Origin: Arcanobacterium canis
GTDB taxonomy: Bacteria; Actinomycetota; Actinomycetes; Actinomycetales; Actinomycetaceae
Direction of reading: 5' to 3'
Assembly: GCF_029625435.1 (NCBI RefSeq)
Contig: NZ_CP121208.1
Coordinates: 310,001 to 374,000, forward strand
Length of the DNA: 64,000 bases
Below are positions 35,239 through 44,591 of the stretch, piece after piece. The first letter of the stretch is position 1. Every line of letters begins with the position of its first letter. The translations under genes were made by a program, and so were the position numbers. The notes below the pieces were generated by a model, which saw only the letters and a program-made list of their open reading frames with translations, ran no database searches and had not been told where the DNA came from.

Positions 35239-36003
35239 ATGTGGATACCTGAGTTTTTGTACTCGCTATATGAGCGTTTGCTTGAACATGAAATTCGTAC
35301 GGCTGCGGTTCCAGAGCATGTGGGGATCATCCTCGATGGCAACCGGCGTTGGGCGAAAGCGCTGGGGATCTCCGCAGCTAACGGCCATCGCAAGGGGGCT
35401 GACCACGTGAGCGAAGTCCTCGGATGGTGTGAATCTGCGGGGATCAAGATTGTGACTTTGTGGATGCTGTCCACAGAGAACCTTTCACGGGCCGCTTCAG
35501 AACTCAATGACCTCATCGGAATCATTGGGGACGCGGTGGATACACTCGCCGACTGCGGTAGCTGGAATGTGCGCGTCCTTGGTGACTTGAGCCTCCTCCC
35601 TGACGAGGCTGCGCAACGCCTCACAGCAGCAGCGGCCCGATCAACAAAAGATCCCCAGGCCATGACGGTAAACGTCGCTATCGGTTACGGTGGTCGTCAA
35701 GAAGTGACCCAGGCAGTTCGAGAGTATTTGCTCGAACGCGCAGCAGCCGGAGTGTCCCTCGAAGAAGTAGCGAATTCTCTTTCAATGAAAGAGATCTCGG
35801 ATCACATGTACACCGCTGGGCAGCCTGATCCTGATCTGATTATCCGAACCTCCGGTGAGCAACGTATGAGTGGCTTCATGCTCTGGCAAACCGTTCACAC
35901 GGAATTGTATTTCTGCGAGACCTACTGGCCCGATTTCCGGCGAGTGGATTTCTTGCGTGCGATTCGCGATTTCTCCACTCGTGATCGTCGAATGGGACGC
36001 TAA
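35239..36003 (+). CDS. uppS: Isoprenyl (cis-prenyl) diphosphate synthase
   Basis: Adds isopentenyl units in cis for lipid carriers such as undecaprenyl phosphate. The 254-aa protein has GIILDGNRRWA (catalytic Asp), GHRKG, LWMLSTENLSR, and near the C-terminus the substrate-binding LIIRTSGEQRMSGFMLWQTVHTELYF and WPDF. ATG 35239 follows AAAGGAG; upstream in-frame sequence is not conserved. Its place next to hemolysin III matches the mycobacterial short-chain Z-farnesyl diphosphate synthase, so it may make a shorter product than UppS; a second copy elsewhere would decide. Confidence 0.9.
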   Translation: MWIPEFLYSLYERLLEHEIRTAAVPEHVGIILDGNRRWAKALGISAANGHRKGADHVSEVLGWCESAGIKIVTLWMLSTENLSRAASELNDLIGIIGDAVDTLADCGSWNVRVLGDLSLLPDEAAQRLTAAAARSTKDPQAMTVNVAIGYGGRQEVTQAVREYLLERAAAGVSLEEVANSLSMKEISDHMYTAGQPDPDLIIRTSGEQRMSGFMLWQTVHTELYFCETYWPDFRRVDFLRAIRDFSTRDRRMGR

Positions 36004-36064
36004 TCGCATTTGGTGCGATACCGGAATGTCAGACGCTAGGGTGAATGGTTTTGAGTGCGCCAGT

Positions 36065-37018
36065 TCAACGCGCGTAGAGTTCAGATTCTGCTTGGAGTTC
36101 TGCCCGAGTTGGAGGATTCGCACCCGCGCGGGTGATAGCAATTCCAGCGGCGGCAGCAGCGTAAGCTCCCAGCGAGCGCAGGACAGGAGCGGAAAGATCT
36201 GAGATATGGGCAGTTTCTTCGCCGCCGAGCACAGAGAATCGTCCAAGGCCATCAATGAGGGCGGCTGTGAGTGCGTCGCCCGCACCGACGGTATCGACAA
36301 CTTTCACCATCGCAGCTGGCAGTGAAATAGATTCACGCCCCGTCGAAAGGAATACGCCTTCGGGACCGCGAGTGATGACGGCAAGTTTAGCGCCACGTTC
36401 AAGGAAATAGTGGGCTGCCTCTTGTGGAGAGATCTCGCCCAAGAGAGCGGCGACGTCTTCGTCAGACGCTTTGACAACGTCGATATACGGCATCATCTCA
36501 TCGATTTGACCAAGCACCTTTATTCGAGACCCCATCACATTGAGACGGACATTGGGATCATAGGTCACAGTTGAACGTCCGGCATAGAGCTTGAGCCATT
36601 CCAAAGCAGCCGTCCGTCCAGGCTCAAGGTGAGCACCGAGGGAACCAATGTGCAACGCACGCGGTGCATTTTCTTGAATTTTACGGCGAAGCTGTGGATC
36701 TTCAGGTGGCAGGGGAAAATCTGAGACGAGTGAGAACTCATACGAGGCGGCCCCACGCTCGTTAATCGTGGCCTGCGCCGTCGAGGTGGGACGCGAATCT
36801 ATCGATCCTTTCACCAACTCTACCCCAGACTCTTCGAGCCGCTGATGCAAAAGCGCTCCGTCGTCGTCGCTGCCGATTCGCGTCAGTAGCTGAGTGCGTC
36901 GTCCAAGCAAGGACAGGCCGACTGCGGTGGCGAAGGGAGAGCCACCAGGGTATCGGGTTGTTCCTTCGGGCCGGGTGATGATATCGACAAGTGATTCACC
37001 GATAACGAAGGTGCTCAT
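36065..37018 (-). CDS. PfkB family carbohydrate kinase
   Basis: A 317-aa sugar kinase with the first PfkB motif YPGGSPFATAVGLSLLG and the second motif VDTVGAGDALTAALIDG containing the catalytic Asp. It resembles fructokinases, but the substrate cannot be fixed from sequence. ATG 37018 overlaps the end of xseB by four bases (ATGA), an unusual but evident coupling to exonuclease VII. The other side is a tight convergent end with the prenyltransferase gene. Confidence 0.88.
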   Translation of the reverse strand: MSTFVIGESLVDIITRPEGTTRYPGGSPFATAVGLSLLGRRTQLLTRIGSDDDGALLHQRLEESGVELVKGSIDSRPTSTAQATINERGAASYEFSLVSDFPLPPEDPQLRRKIQENAPRALHIGSLGAHLEPGRTAALEWLKLYAGRSTVTYDPNVRLNVMGSRIKVLGQIDEMMPYIDVVKASDEDVAALLGEISPQEAAHYFLERGAKLAVITRGPEGVFLSTGRESISLPAAMVKVVDTVGAGDALTAALIDGLGRFSVLGGEETAHISDLSAPVLRSLGAYAAAAAGIAITRAGANPPTRAELQAESELYAR

Positions 37019-37293
37019 TGGTCGTTCTCCTGCGCTGGTAAATGCGCCGATGCTTGTGCTGCGGCAAGGCGCTCGCGAGCTCCGTCGAGCCACTTTTCAC
37101 AACGTCGTGCGAGGGCTTCGCCGAGTTCCCACATGGTGAGAGCGTCTTCGAGAGGAAGATTTCCCTGCTCAAGGCGTGAAACGATCTCCACGAGTTTTGA
37201 GCGTGCATCTTCGAACGATAGGCCTGCAACCTTGGCATCAAGTTCTTCAGGGCTCAGGGGTGCAGAGTTGGTGGATTGTGAATCGTCTGCCAT
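37015..37293 (-). CDS. xseB: Exodeoxyribonuclease VII small subunit
   Basis: A 92-aa helical protein with the family core LSFEDARSKLVEIVSRLEQGNLPLEDALTMWELGEALARRCE (in two pieces: LVEIVSRLEQGNLPLEDAL and WELGEALARRCEKWLD). Several copies assemble on XseA to digest single-stranded DNA. ATG 37293 follows CAGGAGAG. It lies 20 bp after xseA on the same strand. Confidence 0.95.
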   Translation of the reverse strand: MADDSQSTNSAPLSPEELDAKVAGLSFEDARSKLVEIVSRLEQGNLPLEDALTMWELGEALARRCEKWLDGARERLAAAQASAHLPAQENDQ

Positions 37294-37313
37294 TTTTCTC
37301 TCCTGTCCTGAAT

Positions 37314-38561
37314 TCATTCTTCTGTCCGACCAATCGGTGCCACCAGGTCAAGCGAACCTTCCGCCAGCGTTGCCGTCAGATGCTGGCCAGGTACGAGTCC
37401 GTGAGGTGATCGGACAATCTGACCCTCCTGTGTCCTTAACACAGCGTAACCGCGATTGAGCGTCGAATGTGGGGATAAAGTCCGTAGCTGGCGTGTGAGA
37501 GCCGAAAGGTCTGCCTGTCGGCTCTCGACGAAGCTATTCATATACTGGGCTGACCATTGACGTAAACCGGCAATATCTTCGGCGCGAGCATCGAGCATAT
37601 TGCGTGGCTGGGACATCACTGGGCGAGTGCGCAAGGCGAGGACGTCATGGGAGGCACTTTCGAGTAAACGGTCAATCGCAAGCCTACCACGACGTAGACC
37701 AAGCAGAAGATCCTGACGAAGTTCCCCGACGTCGGGTACGACGTTCTTTGCTGCGTCAGTAGGTGTGGAGGCTCGGAAATCGGCAACAAGATCGAGAATT
37801 GGTGCATCGGTCTCGTGGCCGATTGCAGAGACGATAGGGGTCTGGGCTGCAGCGACAGCACGGGCCAAGGCTTCGTCTGAAAACGGCAGGAGATCTTCAA
37901 CTGAGCCGCCGCCACGAGTAATGATGATGACGCAGACGCGAGGATCAGCGTCGAGTTCTTCAAGGGCCGGGATAATTTCGCTCACTGCCCCTGCACCTTG
38001 TACTGCGACTTCGCGAATTTCGAATTGTGCATCGGGCCAGCGATGGTAGGTGTTTTCTAAAACATCGTGTTTTGCCTTGGCGTTACGGCCACAAATTAGC
38101 CCGATAGTTGAGGGGAGGAAAGGCAGGGGCTTTTTGCGCCGGGGATCGAAAAGACCCTCATCAGCGAGCTTTGCTTTGAGTTCCTCAATGCGCGCAAGGA
38201 GATCTCCCAATCCTACTTGTCGAATTTCCTGGGCAAAGAGTGAGAGGGAGCCATTGACCTTGTAAAAATCTGGCTTGGCCTGCACAACAACGTGTTGGCC
38301 CACCTCAATGGTAGGGCGAAGGGCGTGAGAGAAAATCTTCACGGTGATCGAAGCCTTCTCGTGGAGATCAGTGAGAGTGAGGAACTGAACCTTCGACCCT
38401 GGCCGTCGGACAAATTCAGTAATTTCTCCTTCAACCCACATCAAGGACATTGCCGCCACATACTCTTCAATTTTCTTGTTGAGTAGCGCAAGCGGCCACG
38501 GGTGTTGCGCGGTGGTTGCGGCAGCCGTTTGGGGAAGATCTTGAGGAATTGGATACTTCAC
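37314..38561 (-). CDS. xseA: Exodeoxyribonuclease VII large subunit
   Basis: A 415-aa nuclease: N-terminal OB-fold (LMWVEGEITEFVRRPGSKVQFLTLTD in part), central catalytic domain with GLICGRNAKAKHDVLENTYHRWP, VIIITRGGGSVEDL and SAIGHETDAPILDLVADFRASTPTDAA, and a coiled-coil C-terminus ending in STLNRGYAVLR. Acts with XseB on single-stranded DNA. GTG 38561 starts the conserved part; a longer frame to 38666 is not conserved. Divergent from ispH. Confidence 0.94.
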   Translation of the reverse strand: MKYPIPQDLPQTAAATTAQHPWPLALLNKKIEEYVAAMSLMWVEGEITEFVRRPGSKVQFLTLTDLHEKASITVKIFSHALRPTIEVGQHVVVQAKPDFYKVNGSLSLFAQEIRQVGLGDLLARIEELKAKLADEGLFDPRRKKPLPFLPSTIGLICGRNAKAKHDVLENTYHRWPDAQFEIREVAVQGAGAVSEIIPALEELDADPRVCVIIITRGGGSVEDLLPFSDEALARAVAAAQTPIVSAIGHETDAPILDLVADFRASTPTDAAKNVVPDVGELRQDLLLGLRRGRLAIDRLLESASHDVLALRTRPVMSQPRNMLDARAEDIAGLRQWSAQYMNSFVESRQADLSALTRQLRTLSPHSTLNRGYAVLRTQEGQIVRSPHGLVPGQHLTATLAEGSLDLVAPIGRTEE

Positions 38562-38751
38562 GCTGTCTATCCTAAAACGAGAAATCGCGGTGACGTGGAC
38601 ACGGAGCCGCATTCGCAAAGTGATATGCGATGCCAAGTGGGCAGGATATGCGCAAAATATGTGCATGACTCAGATGCGGGGAATAAGCGCGTTGTCTGTA
38701 TTGTGGCCGCACTCTCTCGCGTTGTGTTGATTTTTCCCATAATGTTGAAGC

Positions 38752-39867
38752 GTGACTGAGAATACTGTGTCCCTTGCTGGTGCTGCCGCTTTCCCTTCTG
38801 AGATTCCATCCCAAGAATCTGCTGACGGTAAGCGCATCTTGATTGCGACCCCGCGCGGCTACTGTGCTGGTGTTGACCGTGCGGTTGACACAGTGGAAAA
38901 AGCCCTCGAACTCTACGGAGCTCCTGTTTATGTGCGTAAAGAGATCGTCCATAACAAGTTTGTTGTCGAGACGCTGACTAAGCGAGGGGCGATTTTTGTT
39001 TCTGAAACGGACGAGGTGCCCGAAGGTGCGCGCGTTGTATTCTCGGCTCACGGGGTTTCGCCTGCCGTCCATGAAGAGGCCAATCGCCGCAATCTTCTGA
39101 CCATTGATGCGACCTGCCCATTGGTGACTAAGGTTCACAAGCAAGCTGTTCGATTCGCGAACGACGATTACGACATTCTCCTCATTGGTCACGAGGGGCA
39201 TGAAGAAGTTGAGGGCACGCAGGGAGAGGCGCCTTCCCATATTCAGGTAGTCAATGGCCCGGATGATGTTGAGGCTATCGACGTTCGTGACCCTGATCGT
39301 GTTGTGTGGATTTCTCAAACGACGCTCTCGGTTGACGAGACGATGGCCACGGTGGAGCGTCTGCGTGCAAAGTTCCCGAACCTCATTGATCCCCCGTCCG
39401 ACGATATTTGCTACGCCACCCAGAACCGCCAAGGTGCGGTGAAGAAGATGGCTCCTGAATCTGATGTTGTGATTGTGGTTGGTTCGGCAAATTCTTCGAA
39501 CTCGGTACGTCTTGTTGAGGTTGCTCTCGAAGCGGGCGCTGGCAGCGCGTACCGCGTCGATAAAGCCGAGCAGTTGGATGAGGAATGGATTCGCGGTGCT
39601 CATACCATTGGTGTGACTTCGGGTGCTTCGGTCCCAGAAATTCTTGTCCGCGAGGTTGTTGATTGGCTCAAAGCGCGCGGATTCACCGCAGTCGAGCCAG
39701 TTGCGACAGTGACTGAAGATGTGCATTTCTCTCTCCCAAAAAATCTCCGCGGCGATCTCAAAGCAACTGGCGTTGAAGTGGATCGTCCGCACAAGGTGCG
39801 TGATCGCAAAGCCGGTGTGTCAAACGCTCGCTCAACACACCGAATCGGCGAGACAAAGGAAGGCTGA
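38752..39867 (+). CDS. ispH: 4-hydroxy-3-methylbut-2-enyl diphosphate reductase IspH
   Basis: Last step of the MEP pathway, giving IPP and DMAPP; an Fe-S enzyme. The 371-aa protein has [15 protein letters not shown] (first cluster Cys), [21 protein letters not shown] (second Cys), [10 protein letters not shown] (third Cys) and [11 protein letters not shown]. Start GTG 38752; an N-terminal stretch of about 25 residues precedes homology. Convergent with rmuC, 8 bp apart. Confidence 0.95.
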   Translation: MTENTVSLAGAAAFPSEIPSQESADGKRILIATPRGYCAGVDRAVDTVEKALELYGAPVYVRKEIVHNKFVVETLTKRGAIFVSETDEVPEGARVVFSAHGVSPAVHEEANRRNLLTIDATCPLVTKVHKQAVRFANDDYDILLIGHEGHEEVEGTQGEAPSHIQVVNGPDDVEAIDVRDPDRVVWISQTTLSVDETMATVERLRAKFPNLIDPPSDDICYATQNRQGAVKKMAPESDVVIVVGSANSSNSVRLVEVALEAGAGSAYRVDKAEQLDEEWIRGAHTIGVTSGASVPEILVREVVDWLKARGFTAVEPVATVTEDVHFSLPKNLRGDLKATGVEVDRPHKVRDRKAGVSNARSTHRIGETKEG

Positions 39868-39875
39868 GTCTGTAC

Positions 39876-41096
39876 TCATAGTTCAGGGGCCGTGATCTCT
39901 CGGATCTGCCCACTGTCACTCCTGATCGGCTCAGGTGCGTGAAGCTCATGAGCTTTATGACCCAAAGAATCGAATTTTCGGTAGGACACGAGCACGCGGC
40001 TTTCGAGTGATGCCATTGCAGAGTTGTATGCCTTGACCGATCCTTGGATCGTTTTGCCTAACTTCGTCAGATGATCGACAAAAACACTCAGACGATCAAC
40101 CAATTCGCGTCCAACAGTGACGATCTGGGTAGCTTCAGCTGAAGCCGACTCGCTTCGCCAGACAGCGGCGATTGAACGAAGAAGTGCTAGTAGCGTGGCT
40201 GGCGAAGCCGGAATGACTCCCGAGCTGAGAGAATCTTCGAGCACAGTGACATCAGATTCCACTGCTTGTGACAGCAGTGATTCTGCCGGTAAGAACATGA
40301 TGGTGAGCTGTGGAGAATTTGGAAAATCAGCAGGGTAATTCCGTTTCACTAGCGTATTAATGTGTGAGCGAACTGCTTTTGCATGAGCAGCAAGGTAACG
40401 GTGGCGCTCAGCTGACCGATCGAGATCTGATGGAGGAATCTCCATCGCCTGAAGATATGAGGACATGGGTACTTTTGAATCAATAGCGATATGTCCGCCT
40501 CCAGGAAGATGGATAAGAACATCAGGGCGTCCCGAGCGATGACTGTCACTCGCGTTTTCAGTAAATGCCGCAGATGCCTTTTGCTCGTCAAAATCGACAT
40601 GCTCAAGCATTCCAGCAGCCTCAACGACTCGTCGAAGTTGGATTTCTCCCCACGATCCACGAGCTGATGAGTTTGTCATCGCTGCGGAGAGGGAATCAGT
40701 GGTGGAGGCGAGCCGAACTGTCACTTTGGCGTCATTCGCAAGTTGCTGGGTGATGCGAGCGAATTGTTCCGCATTCTTTGTCTCAAGGGAACGAACGTAC
40801 CGATCAACGTCAGCAAGTTGATGGCGGATCGGTGCCAGTGCGGTGAGCAGTGAGGAATCCTCACGCGATTTTTTAGCCAATCTCTCGAAATCATCTTCGA
40901 GCCGTGCCTGCTGACCCTGTGCGATGAGTAATTGTTCGCGCGAGTGTTGAGCCAGGGCGCGGGCAGAATCCGCTTCTGCCCGCGCCGCATCAATCCCTGC
41001 GCGGTGACGGCTGATAGCAAATGCCCAGCCCAGTGCTGCACCACACGCGATGGACAGCCCAATGATCACAATGAAGAAACCGAGTGAAACGTTCAT
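39876..41096 (-). CDS. rmuC: DNA recombination protein RmuC
   Basis: A 406-aa membrane-anchored protein: N-terminal helix (LGFFIVIIGLSIACGAALGWAF), a coiled coil (about residues 35-120), and the RmuC nuclease-like domain with SARGSWGEIQLRRVVEAAGM, RPDVLIHLPGG, IAIDSKVPMSSYLQAM and a C-terminal helical tail. RmuC limits inversion between repeats in E. coli. ATG 41096 follows GAGG. Confidence 0.93.
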   Translation of the reverse strand: MNVSLGFFIVIIGLSIACGAALGWAFAISRHRAGIDAARAEADSARALAQHSREQLLIAQGQQARLEDDFERLAKKSREDSSLLTALAPIRHQLADVDRYVRSLETKNAEQFARITQQLANDAKVTVRLASTTDSLSAAMTNSSARGSWGEIQLRRVVEAAGMLEHVDFDEQKASAAFTENASDSHRSGRPDVLIHLPGGGHIAIDSKVPMSSYLQAMEIPPSDLDRSAERHRYLAAHAKAVRSHINTLVKRNYPADFPNSPQLTIMFLPAESLLSQAVESDVTVLEDSLSSGVIPASPATLLALLRSIAAVWRSESASAEATQIVTVGRELVDRLSVFVDHLTKLGKTIQGSVKAYNSAMASLESRVLVSYRKFDSLGHKAHELHAPEPIRSDSGQIREITAPEL

Positions 41097-41187
41097 AGCC
41101 TCAAGAATATCGAGGGGGTATGACAAAAATTTCGCATCACTTTTTCCACGGCTCTGAATCGGGGAGGAAACTCGCCGCTCACCTCAC

Positions 41188-41202
41188 TAGAATGTAGTCG
41201 TG
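41188..41202 (+). promoter_or_regulatory. -10 element giving a leaderless ychF transcript
   Basis: TAGAAT at 41188-41193 places the expected transcription start at or next to the GTG start codon at 41200. No ribosome-binding site fits between. Confidence 0.6.
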
Positions 41203-42291
41203 GCTTTAACTATTGGAATTGCAGGACTGCCTAACGTGGGCAAGTCCACCCTGTTCAACGCGCTCACGCGCGCAAATGTTCTCGCTGCAAACTACCCGTT
41301 TGCAACGATCGAACCCAACGTCGGAATCGTTCCGTTGCCTGATCCGCGCTTGAATAAACTGGCGGAAATCTTTGGCTCGCAGAAGATCCTTCCGGCAACA
41401 GTGTCCTTTGTTGATATTGCCGGCATCGTGCGTGGTGCCTCCGAGGGTGAAGGTTTGGGAAACCAGTTCCTCGCAAACATTCGTGAAGCTGACGCCATCT
41501 GCCAGGTCACTCGTGCCTTTGCGGATCCTGATGTCACCCACGTCGACGGAAAAGTGGATCCAGCGTCGGATATCGAAACGATCACCACGGAACTTGTGTT
41601 GGCCGATATCCAAACCCTTGAAAAGCAGCTTCCGCGCCTTCAAAAAGAACTCACAGGCAAGAAGATCCCTAAGGAATACGTCACCACCGCTCAAGAAGCC
41701 ATCGAGATTCTTGAGCAAGGCAACACTCTCTTCGCTGCGGGCAAGCACCTCGATCAGGACATCCTCAAGTCCTTCCAACTCATGACCTCCAAGCCCTTCA
41801 TTTACGTTTTCAATACCGACGACGACGGCCTTGCAGATACCGATATGCAGGCACAGTTGCGCGAAATTGTGGCTCCTGCGCAAGCGATTTTCCTCGATGC
41901 GAAGTTCGAAGCAGAACTTATCGAACTCGAAGAAGACGAAGCTCGCGAAATGCTTGAATCAACTGGCCAGAGTGAATCGGGTCTTGACCAACTCGCCCGC
42001 GTCGGCTTCGATACCCTCGGTTTGCAGACGTACCTGACAGCTGGGCCGAAGGAAGCTCGTGCCTGGACAATCCACAAGGGAGATACGGCTCCGCAGGCTG
42101 CTGGCGTGATCCACACCGATTTTGAGCGAGGCTTCATCAAGGCCCAGATCGTGTCCTTCGATGACCTCGTGCAGTACGGTTCGATGGCTGAAGCTAAGGC
42201 GCACGGACACCTCCGTATGGAAGGAAAAGATTACGTGATGCAAGACGGCGACGTCGTCGAGTTCCGCACGGGGCTTACGTCTAAGAAGTAG
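41200..42291 (+). CDS. ychF: Ribosome-binding ATPase YchF
   Basis: A 363-aa Obg-family P-loop protein that hydrolyses ATP and binds ribosomes. Motifs: GLPNVGKSTLFNALT, FVDIAGIVRGASEGEGLGN, the NTDD variant in place of NKxD (IYVFNTDD) that explains ATP preference, and the TGS end domain with FERGFIKAQIVSFDDL and YVMQDGDVVEFR. The gene is probably leaderless. The integrated element begins nine bases after its stop, and no terminator is left between, so read-through into the integrase is likely. Confidence 0.96.
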   Translation: MALTIGIAGLPNVGKSTLFNALTRANVLAANYPFATIEPNVGIVPLPDPRLNKLAEIFGSQKILPATVSFVDIAGIVRGASEGEGLGNQFLANIREADAICQVTRAFADPDVTHVDGKVDPASDIETITTELVLADIQTLEKQLPRLQKELTGKKIPKEYVTTAQEAIEILEQGNTLFAAGKHLDQDILKSFQLMTSKPFIYVFNTDDDGLADTDMQAQLREIVAPAQAIFLDAKFEAELIELEEDEAREMLESTGQSESGLDQLARVGFDTLGLQTYLTAGPKEARAWTIHKGDTAPQAAGVIHTDFERGFIKAQIVSFDDLVQYGSMAEAKAHGHLRMEGKDYVMQDGDVVEFRTGLTSKK

Positions 42292-42299
42292 AATAGGGG

Positions 42300-42307
42300 T
42301 ATGAAGC
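42300..42307. other. Candidate left attachment core
   Basis: TATGAAGC overlaps the integrase start codon and is found again at 53628. Eight bases shared by chance is possible, so this is tentative. Confidence 0.4.
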
Positions 42308-43842
42308 CGACCTCCTCCCAGCCTGTCCGTGCAGCGATCTACCTGCGCATCTCGCTCGACCGTGAGATGGACGGGCTCGCCATCGACCGTCAGCGCGAGG
42401 ACTGCGAGAAGCTCGCTCAGTTCCGTGGCTGGGGGATTGTCGAGACCTATGTGGATCAGTCCATCTCCGCCTCTGACAAGACGAAGAAGCGTCCCGGCTA
42501 CCTGCGGATGGTCGCTGACTACGAGGCGGGGCTACTTGACGCGATCGTGTGCTACGACCTCGACCGGCTCACCCGACAGCCTCGGGAACTTGAAGACTGG
42601 ATCGACCGAGCCGAGTCCCGTGGCCTCCTCCTCGTGACAGCCAATGGCGACGCTGACCTCGGCACCGACGGCGGGCGCATGTACGCCCGCATCAAGGCAG
42701 CGGTCGCCCGCAATGAGATCGAGCGCAAGGGCGCTCGCCAGTCGCGTGCGCACGTCCAGCGTGCTCGCCAGGGGCGGCCGCCGAAGGGTGTTCGCCCCAT
42801 GGGTTACACGACCTCAGGCGAACTCATCCCTCACGAGGCCGAGGCCGTCCGTGCCATCTACGCCGCCTTCCTTCGAGGGGACTCGCTGCACGGCATCGCG
42901 CGCGCACTGAGCGGTGCTCAGGGCGACGGCGAGGGGGCGGGGGTTCCACGCATACCCCTGCACAGTCGGACGATTGTCCTCGAACGGAACACGCGTCGGC
43001 AGGCTGAGGGCAAAGAGCCTCGCCCCGTGCCCGCCGATAAGCCGTGGTCAGCCTCGACGGTGCTCGGGATCTTGCGGAACCCGCGTTACGCGGGCTACTC
43101 GGTCTACACCTCGAAGGACACTCGTCGGCAGGAGGCCGGGGAATCGCGCCGCAAGGCCCTGCGAGACAACCTCGTCAAGGACGAGAACGGTGAGCTCGTG
43201 CTCGGGCAGTGGGAGGCCATCGTCGAAGTAGATCAATGGTGGACGGTTCAGAACCTCCTCGACGACCCTGCCCGCGTGACGAACCGCTCCGGCTCCACCG
43301 TTCGCAAGCATCTCGGGGCGGGGCTCTACCGGTGTGAAGTGTGTGGCGAGCCTGTGCGGACCCGCGCCCGCTACTACAGCTGCAACGCCGGGCATCTCAA
43401 CCGCACCCGAGACGCGATTGACGACTTCGTGCGGGCTCTCGTCGTCGCCCGCCTACAGAAGAAGGACCTCAAGCGTCGCAAGAAGCAGGCGGACCCCGAG
43501 GTGAAGGACGCGTTCTCGGAGCAGATCGCACAGCAACGAGCCCGCATTGCTCGTGCTGAGCGAGACTACGACGCCGAGGTGATCGAGGGTGCCGACCTCG
43601 CCCGCATCCGTGCTGCTGCTCGGGCTGAGATCACCCGGCTTGAAGCGGAGCGATTGGTCTCCGGTACCGGGACCATGCTCGCGCCGATCCTCGGGACACC
43701 AGACCCGGCAGCGGCTTTCCTTGGGGCTCCCATCGCATTGCAACGGACGATGATCGACACGCTCATGACGGTCACGCTCAGGCGGGCGAAGCAGGGGAAG
43801 AAGGGCTTCGATCCTGAGTCGGTTGAGGTCGTGTGGAAGTGA
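42301..43842 (+). CDS. Large serine recombinase (integrase)
   Basis: A 513-aa site-specific recombinase: N-terminal resolvase domain with the nucleophile in YLRISLD (Ser about residue 18), VCYDLDRLTRQP and NEIERKGARQS, then the Recombinase domain (GYTTSGELIPHEAEAV, GILRNPRYAGYSVY), a zinc ribbon with CEVCG and YSCNAGH, and a C-terminal coiled coil (EQIAQQRARIARAERDYDAE). Such enzymes integrate phages or mobile elements between short att sites. It starts nine bases after ychF with AGGGG just before ATG, and its start lies within the proposed att core. Confidence 0.95.
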   Translation: MKPTSSQPVRAAIYLRISLDREMDGLAIDRQREDCEKLAQFRGWGIVETYVDQSISASDKTKKRPGYLRMVADYEAGLLDAIVCYDLDRLTRQPRELEDWIDRAESRGLLLVTANGDADLGTDGGRMYARIKAAVARNEIERKGARQSRAHVQRARQGRPPKGVRPMGYTTSGELIPHEAEAVRAIYAAFLRGDSLHGIARALSGAQGDGEGAGVPRIPLHSRTIVLERNTRRQAEGKEPRPVPADKPWSASTVLGILRNPRYAGYSVYTSKDTRRQEAGESRRKALRDNLVKDENGELVLGQWEAIVEVDQWWTVQNLLDDPARVTNRSGSTVRKHLGAGLYRCEVCGEPVRTRARYYSCNAGHLNRTRDAIDDFVRALVVARLQKKDLKRRKKQADPEVKDAFSEQIAQQRARIARAERDYDAEVIEGADLARIRAAARAEITRLEAERLVSGTGTMLAPILGTPDPAAAFLGAPIALQRTMIDTLMTVTLRRAKQGKKGFDPESVEVVWK

Positions 43843-43903
43843 CCTGGCTTCGGGGTGCTGACGTTGGGTGCTCCAGGTGGGGATCCAGAAACATACACAA
43901 GAC

Positions 43904-43955
43904 CGCGCCCTGCGGGCGCGAAAAGGCGAAACTGGTCAGCGCCCCTGCGGGGCGC
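43904..43955. terminator. Two GC-rich palindromes after the integrase
   Basis: CGCGCCCTGCGGGCGCG at 43904-43920 and GCGCCCCTGCGGGGCGC at 43939-43955. The first is followed by AAAA and the second is not followed by T; they may terminate the integrase transcript. Confidence 0.5.
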
Positions 43956-44045
43956 GAGGTCACCCTCACAGGAGGGCGAGCTCGCGAGGTGAGTGCCCAT
44001 GCGGGTGGTCGGCAGTATGTGAGTGAGACGAGGAACACGCGGTGC

Positions 44046-44303
44046 TGCACACATTGCACACATCTGCACACATCATGTGTGCAGCACTTTTCGTTGAGAT
44101 GCCGGGGCAAACTCGGCGCTGCACACACTGCGCACATCTGAACGCATTACGTCCTCTATAGGGCGATTATTGGGCGCTGTTCTCTCCCTATGGCAATGAG
44201 TGAGAAAGATGTGTGCAATGTGTGCAGATAGAGACTTTTCGTTGAGATGGCGGGCGAAACGTCCTGCACACATCCCTGCACACATTGCACACAAGTGTGT
44301 GCA
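44046..44303. repeat. Iteron-like field of TGCACACA repeats
   Basis: TGCACACA occurs in direct orientation at 44046, 44055, 44065, 44120, 44265, 44277 and 44286, with a variant TGCGCACA at 44129. The inverse TGTGTGCA occurs at 44076, 44210, 44219 and 44296. Spacing within clusters is 9-12 bp, about one helix turn. A 16-base block ACTTTTCGTTGAGATG (the last base C in the first copy) stands at 44086 and 44234 next to clusters. This arrangement resembles replication-origin iterons or a cooperative operator. Confidence 0.85.
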
Positions 44304-44591
44304 GCAATGTAAGCGTGGTCGCAGAGAACGGCGCGCTATGTCCGCTTGCTCCCACCTCTCATCACTCACCCTCATGTGCTCGCCGTGCGCGCCGTAGATG
44401 AGTGGTCTCGCTCCTCCTGAGGGTGGCCCATCGTCTCGCGGCTGTGGTCTGTGATCGCCCCGGGGCTGCGCCTGAGGTTTCGCCTCGTGCGCGTCGCAGG
44501 CTGCGCGGTGAACCTCCCAAGCCTATTCTCCTGCGCTCCATCTACCTCGTCGACGTGCTCGACGCTAGGTGAGAGTGGGCTACCTCCAGGA

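Larger units (their letters stand above)
43843..44591. other. Gene-free region of the element with repeats
   Basis: About 750 bp without a credible gene. It contains two GC palindromes near 43904-43955 and an iteron-like field at 44046-44303. From 44310 to 44590 I see nothing distinctive. Confidence 0.7.

Noticed and set aside
38572-39792. 406-aa frame antisense to ispH
   Set aside because: It mirrors the ispH coding frame; composition is that of an antisense shadow.
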